From Bermanella sp036960565 (GTDB lineage Bacteria; Pseudomonadota; Gammaproteobacteria; Pseudomonadales; Oceanobacteraceae): 64,000 bases of DNA. Positions 60,108 through 64,000 of this stretch are shown here, piece by piece. The DNA lies in the NCBI GenBank assembly GCA_036960565.1, contig JBALXQ010000027.1, positions 1 to 64,000 on the forward strand. Direction: 5' to 3'. Every line of letters begins with the position of its first letter. The stretch's first letter is position 1. Both the position numbers and the translations under genes were made by a program. Below the pieces are notes generated by a model. The model worked only from the letters and a program-made list of their open reading frames with translations, was not told where the DNA came from and did no database searches.

Positions 60108-63100
60108 CTAGGCGACTTTAACGTTAAAGAAGCTTGCATATAAAACCGGTACAACTCCTAACGTTAATAGTGTGCCAATACCCAAACCAAAGGCCAATAC
60201 ATTAGCCATTCCATAAAAAACTGATGTTGCATCCAGCATAAGGGGAAGCAAGCCCATTATGGTGGTGATAGTTGTCATGGCAATGGGCCTTAATCGAGTG
60301 ATGCAGGCATTGATTATAGCTTGGTAATCAGTGACGCCAGCGCGGCGTTCAATATCAACCCTGTCTATTAACACAATAGCATTATTAATGATGATGCCAG
60401 CCAAACTATAAATACCCAGAGTCACCATGAAACCAAAAGGAGCATCCATGATCAGCAACCCCATAACTGTGCCTATCATGGAAAGTGGAATGGTTAGGAT
60501 AATGATAAGGGCGCGTCTATAGGAATTAAACTGAATGATGAGTAATACAATGACAATGCATATGACCATGGGCATGTTGGTGCTCATGGCCTTCTCAGCA
60601 TCTTTGGATTGAGTGATGACACCATCATATTCAATGACATGGTTAACGGGTAAATTCTCAGCCAATTTTTGTATTCTGGTGTCGACCTTAAGTTGTAAAT
60701 CCTGTGCACTCATACTGGTGCTAGTGGCGAGTACACTGACAGTACGGAACATATCTTCACGAATGATTTTAGAATAGTGATTAACCGGTATAAATTCGGC
60801 CACCTGCATTAAAGGAATTGATAATCCAGTGCTATTTGAATAAATAGTAACCGTTCGCAACCTGTCTAAATTAAAGCGTTCATGGCTATTGGCCTGAAAT
60901 ACCACGGGAATGATGTTGTCATCTTCGCGAAATTGAGTAGCCTGCGCTCCGCTAAAAAATCCCTGTAAGGCATTGGCGATATCATTAGAGGTGATTCCTA
61001 CACGACGGGCGCGGTGTTGATCAATTTTCACCAGTATTTTAACTGTGCGATTTTCCCAATCTGTTCGAATGTTTTTAGTATTAGGGACAGAGTGTAAGAC
61101 ATCCATTATCTCTTTGGCTTTTGCATAAATAATGTCTTTATCTGGTCCTTTAACTTGGATTTTAATGACGCTTGAATCTGAGGGCCCAACAAACATACGT
61201 TTGATTCTTCCAGAAACATTAGGGAAGTTTTCGATAACCCCAAGATGGAGTTTCGCCACCATCCCATTCAACTCAATTTCGTCCTTTACATTGACGATGA
61301 CAAACCCCTTGTTGTCGGCAGGATCTTCAGGGTTTAGGGAGCTAACAAACCGAGGTCCGTTAAACCCAGAGTAGCCAGAAAAGCTTTCTATTTCAGGGAA
61401 GTACTCTTCATTACTTAACCAAGTAAAGACGTCTTTCATTTGGCGATTGGTTTCTTTGGCCGATGTACCTTTAGGTAGGTCTATGTACATCATTATCTGC
61501 GTCCGGTCCGAGTCAGGGAAAAACTGTTGTTCAACAAAGCGCAGGCCACCTAGGGCAATGATAAATACCACTATTACAGCAGACATAAAAATTATTTTGT
61601 GGGCTAGAATCCAATGTAAAAATTTTTCATAAAGTGAATAAAATGCAGGCTGTTTTAATTCTTCATTATAGGGGGTTGGATGGGCAGGGGAGTCTACTTT
61701 AATAAAAAAATAGCATAATACAGGGGTGATGCATAACGCCATCACCCAACTGGTTAGAAGTGTTATTAAAATGACCAGTGACACCGATCGGGTAAACTCA
61801 CCCGCTACGTTTTCGGCTAACATCAAGGGTAAAAAAAACAAAATAGTCGTGGCCGAAGAGCTTAGTAATGGCATAGCAAGTTCTTTGCCCCCCTGGCACA
61901 TGGCTTCAAATCTTTCAGTTCCTTTTTCCAATCGTCGTTTAAAGTCCTCGGCTATTACAATGCCGTTGTCTACCAATAATCCTAGGGCAATGATCAAGGT
62001 CGACATGGCCAATTGCTCTAATACCATTCCTGTCATTTTCATGATGGCGAGAGTTGCCAGCATGACAAAAGGCACAATAGAGCCCACGATTAGGCCGGTG
62101 CGTATGCCCAAAAACAATATCACGACCAATAATACGATGATAAGAGTTTGAAAAACGTTGTTGGATGTATCGCGAATACGACGCTTAACCTGTACCGACT
62201 GGTCGGTGGCTATGTCAATTTTATAACCTATAGGCAGTGTGCTTTTTATGTCGTTGACTTTAAGTTTTATAAGCGCCACGTAATCAATTACATTTGTATC
62301 TGGCAACATAGCTACCGAGAATAAAAGTGCAGGTATGCCATTGAAGTAAGCTGGCTGATGAGGCGGGTCAATATAATCCCTGCGCAAATTAACAATGTCC
62401 TTAAGAGCAAGGGTGTTTTGAGTGCTGGGAATAGTAATAAGTGTATTGGCAATATCATTAACGTTGTTAAAGTTACCTGTGGGTTCAATGACTAGATTTC
62501 GAGCTCCTGTGTCTATTTGTCCACCTGGGCTAATGATGTTTTGGTTTCTTAACTCATTGATTAAAAAATTCTGAGAAATACCCAGCTGTGACAATTTGGC
62601 GCTGGCGGCTTCCAAGTAAATTCTTTCATCTTGAACGCCAACGATTTCTATTTTTTTGGTTCCTGCTACTGAATAAAGAGTGTCGCTAATGTGCTTGGCA
62701 ATATCATTCATTTGGTTTAAACCAAACCCTTGGGCTGTTAATGCCAGTGTGATAACAGAAACATCACCAAACGAATCATTCACATAGGGAGTTTGAGTGC
62801 CCTCGGGTAAATTGGCTTGGGCTTGATTTACTTTGTTGCGAACGTCTTGCCATATGTTATCTAAATTAAAATAGCGGTCATATACCTCCACGTGAATGAT
62901 GGATTGTCCTGTCTGTGAAGTAGATGTTATTTTTTTAACTTCAGGCACTTTTCGAATTTCTTTTTCTAGGGTTCGAGTGATTAGTTGTTCAACTCTACTG
63001 GGAGACATCCCAGGATAAGACGTACTGACGGTAGCCTCGCGAATAGTCACTGTGGGGTCTTCTTGTGCGGGCAGAGTAAAATATGCGACAACACCATTAA

Positions 63101-63176
63101 GCAGTAATAATGCTAACAGCATGAAAACAGATTTTCGGTAGCGAAACGCAACTCGTGTAAGATTCATATTAAGCAC
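60108..63176 (-). CDS. RND efflux permease
   Basis: A 1022-residue inner-membrane drug/proton antiporter of the HAE-RND class. It opens with the usual first helix after MNLTRVAFRYRKSVF, then PAQEDPTVTIREATVSTSYPGMSPSRVEQLIT, the periplasmic pore-domain signature; a helix-4 region with GLLVDNGIVIAEDFKRRLEKG holds the charged residues for proton relay. About 12 TM helices in two repeats. The start at 63176 lies two bases beyond the stop of the membrane fusion protein (an ATG at 63167 is an alternative). No TolC-type partner is in the window. Substrate unknown. Confidence 0.9.
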   Translation of the reverse strand: MLNMNLTRVAFRYRKSVFMLLALLLLNGVVAYFTLPAQEDPTVTIREATVSTSYPGMSPSRVEQLITRTLEKEIRKVPEVKKITSTSQTGQSIIHVEVYDRYFNLDNIWQDVRNKVNQAQANLPEGTQTPYVNDSFGDVSVITLALTAQGFGLNQMNDIAKHISDTLYSVAGTKKIEIVGVQDERIYLEAASAKLSQLGISQNFLINELRNQNIISPGGQIDTGARNLVIEPTGNFNNVNDIANTLITIPSTQNTLALKDIVNLRRDYIDPPHQPAYFNGIPALLFSVAMLPDTNVIDYVALIKLKVNDIKSTLPIGYKIDIATDQSVQVKRRIRDTSNNVFQTLIIVLLVVILFLGIRTGLIVGSIVPFVMLATLAIMKMTGMVLEQLAMSTLIIALGLLVDNGIVIAEDFKRRLEKGTERFEAMCQGGKELAMPLLSSSATTILFFLPLMLAENVAGEFTRSVSLVILITLLTSWVMALCITPVLCYFFIKVDSPAHPTPYNEELKQPAFYSLYEKFLHWILAHKIIFMSAVIVVFIIALGGLRFVEQQFFPDSDRTQIMMYIDLPKGTSAKETNRQMKDVFTWLSNEEYFPEIESFSGYSGFNGPRFVSSLNPEDPADNKGFVIVNVKDEIELNGMVAKLHLGVIENFPNVSGRIKRMFVGPSDSSVIKIQVKGPDKDIIYAKAKEIMDVLHSVPNTKNIRTDWENRTVKILVKIDQHRARRVGITSNDIANALQGFFSGAQATQFREDDNIIPVVFQANSHERFNLDRLRTVTIYSNSTGLSIPLMQVAEFIPVNHYSKIIREDMFRTVSVLATSTSMSAQDLQLKVDTRIQKLAENLPVNHVIEYDGVITQSKDAEKAMSTNMPMVICIVIVLLIIQFNSYRRALIIILTIPLSMIGTVMGLLIMDAPFGFMVTLGIYSLAGIIINNAIVLIDRVDIERRAGVTDYQAIINACITRLRPIAMTTITTIMGLLPLMLDATSVFYGMANVLAFGLGIGTLLTLGVVPVLYASFFNVKVA

Positions 63177-63178
63177 CG

Positions 63179-64000
63179 TTAGTTAAAGCGTTTAACTTGT
63201 TTATTTAACAAGCTTACGGTTTGGCCATCACGCAGAAATGATATGCCGGCACTAGCAATTACTTGACCACTTTTTAATCCGCTTGAAACGAGTACCTGAT
63301 TATCAATAATATTTTCAATATTGACGGTTTGTTTTCTTACTGTTTTGGTGCTGGTGTCATAGATAAATACATAGGCGCTTTGCCCAGCTCCAGCCCCCAA
63401 TGCGCCGATGGGTAATCGGTAGACATCCCCTTGATGACCCGTTATTCCTATGCCTTTAAAAGTGAAATCTATTTCGGCGGTCATACCCGCTCTTAAATGA
63501 GCTAACTTTGAATTGATGGCGACAGTGACAGGAAAAGCATTGGCTGTTTGCGCTCGAGTGCTTATTTCACTAATGGTGCCGTTAGCCTTAATGTTAGGGA
63601 ATACAGGGAATCGAATAGCGACTTTTTCGCCATTTGATAGATTGTGAATGAGCGTTTCAGGAACCAGTATTTGAATTTCTAAGCCGTTCACTCCTTCAAT
63701 CTCGAAAATGGTTCTGCCAGGTGTTACTTGCATAGAAGGCTCTGCAAGACGCTGGGTAATTTTTCCATCATAAGGCGCGTATAAGCGAGTATCCTGCAGA
63801 TCTTTGCTGCTAATTTCTAACTGTGACTTGGCCAAATTAACTGAGCTGTTTGCTGTCTCGTAGGCCGATTTAGCGCTATCAAAACCCGAGTCAGAAATAA
63901 GGCCTTTTTGCGAGAGTTCGGTATAACGTATGAATTCGTTATTGGCCTCAACTAAGGCTGACTTCGCCTTTTGCAAATTAGCTTGTGAAGATTGCTGGTT
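63179..64000 (-). CDS. RND periplasmic adaptor (membrane fusion protein), 5' end beyond the window
   Basis: The last 273 codons of an HlyD/AcrA-type adaptor that joins the RND permease to an outer-membrane channel. The frame is open to the window edge: eight codons precede the TTG at 63976 in frame (NQQSSQAN then LQKAKSALVEAN), clearly inside the coiled-coil hairpin, so the true start lies outside. Next come a lipoyl half-domain (LYAPYDGKITQRLAEPSMQVTPG), a beta-barrel domain and the membrane-proximal domain. The RND gene starts two bases after its stop. Confidence 0.88.
   Translation of the reverse strand, partial: NQQSSQANLQKAKSALVEANNEFIRYTELSQKGLISDSGFDSAKSAYETANSSVNLAKSQLEISSKDLQDTRLYAPYDGKITQRLAEPSMQVTPGRTIFEIEGVNGLEIQILVPETLIHNLSNGEKVAIRFPVFPNIKANGTISEISTRAQTANAFPVTVAINSKLAHLRAGMTAEIDFTFKGIGITGHQGDVYRLPIGALGAGAGQSAYVFIYDTSTKTVRKQTVNIENIIDNQVLVSSGLKSGQVIASAGISFLRDGQTVSLLNKQVKRFN

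Noticed and set aside
1..64000. Mobile elements, CRISPR arrays, tRNA or rRNA genes
   Set aside because: Looked for transposase or integrase proteins, terminal repeats, spaced repeat arrays and tRNA-like cloverleaf ends; none was found by reading, although a tRNA search program was not available.

Overview
The window reads as a chromosomal segment of a free-living, probably marine gammaproteobacterium of moderate-to-low G+C. The evidence is class Ia ribonucleotide reductase with YfaE, AcnB, MetR, ArfB, BaeSR- and RstAB-like two-component systems, Na+-dependent phosphate uptake, OprP-type porins and many c-di-GMP and chemotaxis-type signalling proteins. I saw no rRNA, tRNA, CRISPR array, transposase, integrase or prophage gene. 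The genus cannot be fixed from sequence reading alone.

Layout. 1-7 kb: the 5' end of acnB, an overlapping NspS/MbaA-like pair (periplasmic polyamine-binding protein plus GGDEF-EAL protein) and a convergent 7TMR-DISM/PAS histidine kinase. 7-9 kb: small genes of weakly known families and a phospholipase-D-like protein with an altered HKD motif. 9-15 kb: a Tat-exported molybdenum hydroxylase operon (large subunit, a possible 27-codon ORF, a 2Fe-2S subunit, a triheme cytochrome c), then a monoheme cytochrome. 15-18 kb: a membrane coiled-coil protein diverging from a receiver-domain protein and a protein with four MshEN-like repeats fused to a CheX-like phosphatase domain. 18-25 kb: a lipoprotein alkaline phosphatase, a solute-binding protein, an OprP-like porin, a pirin and an ATP-NAD-kinase-like protein.

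26-37 kb: a secreted endonuclease/exonuclease/phosphatase-fold protein, a DUF1566 lipoprotein, and the run CotH lipoprotein - VTC polyphosphate-polymerase-like protein - DUF4956 membrane protein - second OprP-like porin - BaeS - BaeR - Spy-like protein. 37-46 kb: an ABM monooxygenase, an ACT-domain regulator, an Aer-like chemoreceptor, glpK, a diguanylate cyclase, a beta-barrel candidate and the Na/Pi cotransporter. 46-54 kb: bcp, yfaE, nrdB and nrdA with a readable control region (tandem NrdR boxes on the promoter, a perfect DnaA box), then an RstAB-like pair whose kinase appears to start at ATT. 54-64 kb: a structured RNA candidate or 3' UTR, metR, an ABC exporter, arfB, and an operon for an RND efflux pump with its own response regulator and kinase, cut by the window end.

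How the genes fit together. Three themes recur: c-di-GMP signalling (MbaA-like protein, diguanylate cyclase, MshEN-CheX protein), phosphate and polyphosphate handling (alkaline phosphatase, two OprP-like porins, VTC protein, Na/Pi cotransporter) and envelope sensing (BaeSR with a Spy-like protein, the RND pump with its two-component system). The best candidates for undescribed systems are the receiver / MshEN4-CheX pair (16.0-17.8 kb) and the CotH-VTC-DUF4956-porin set next to BaeSR (29.4-36.9 kb). Functions beyond named families are inference from sequence and gene order.
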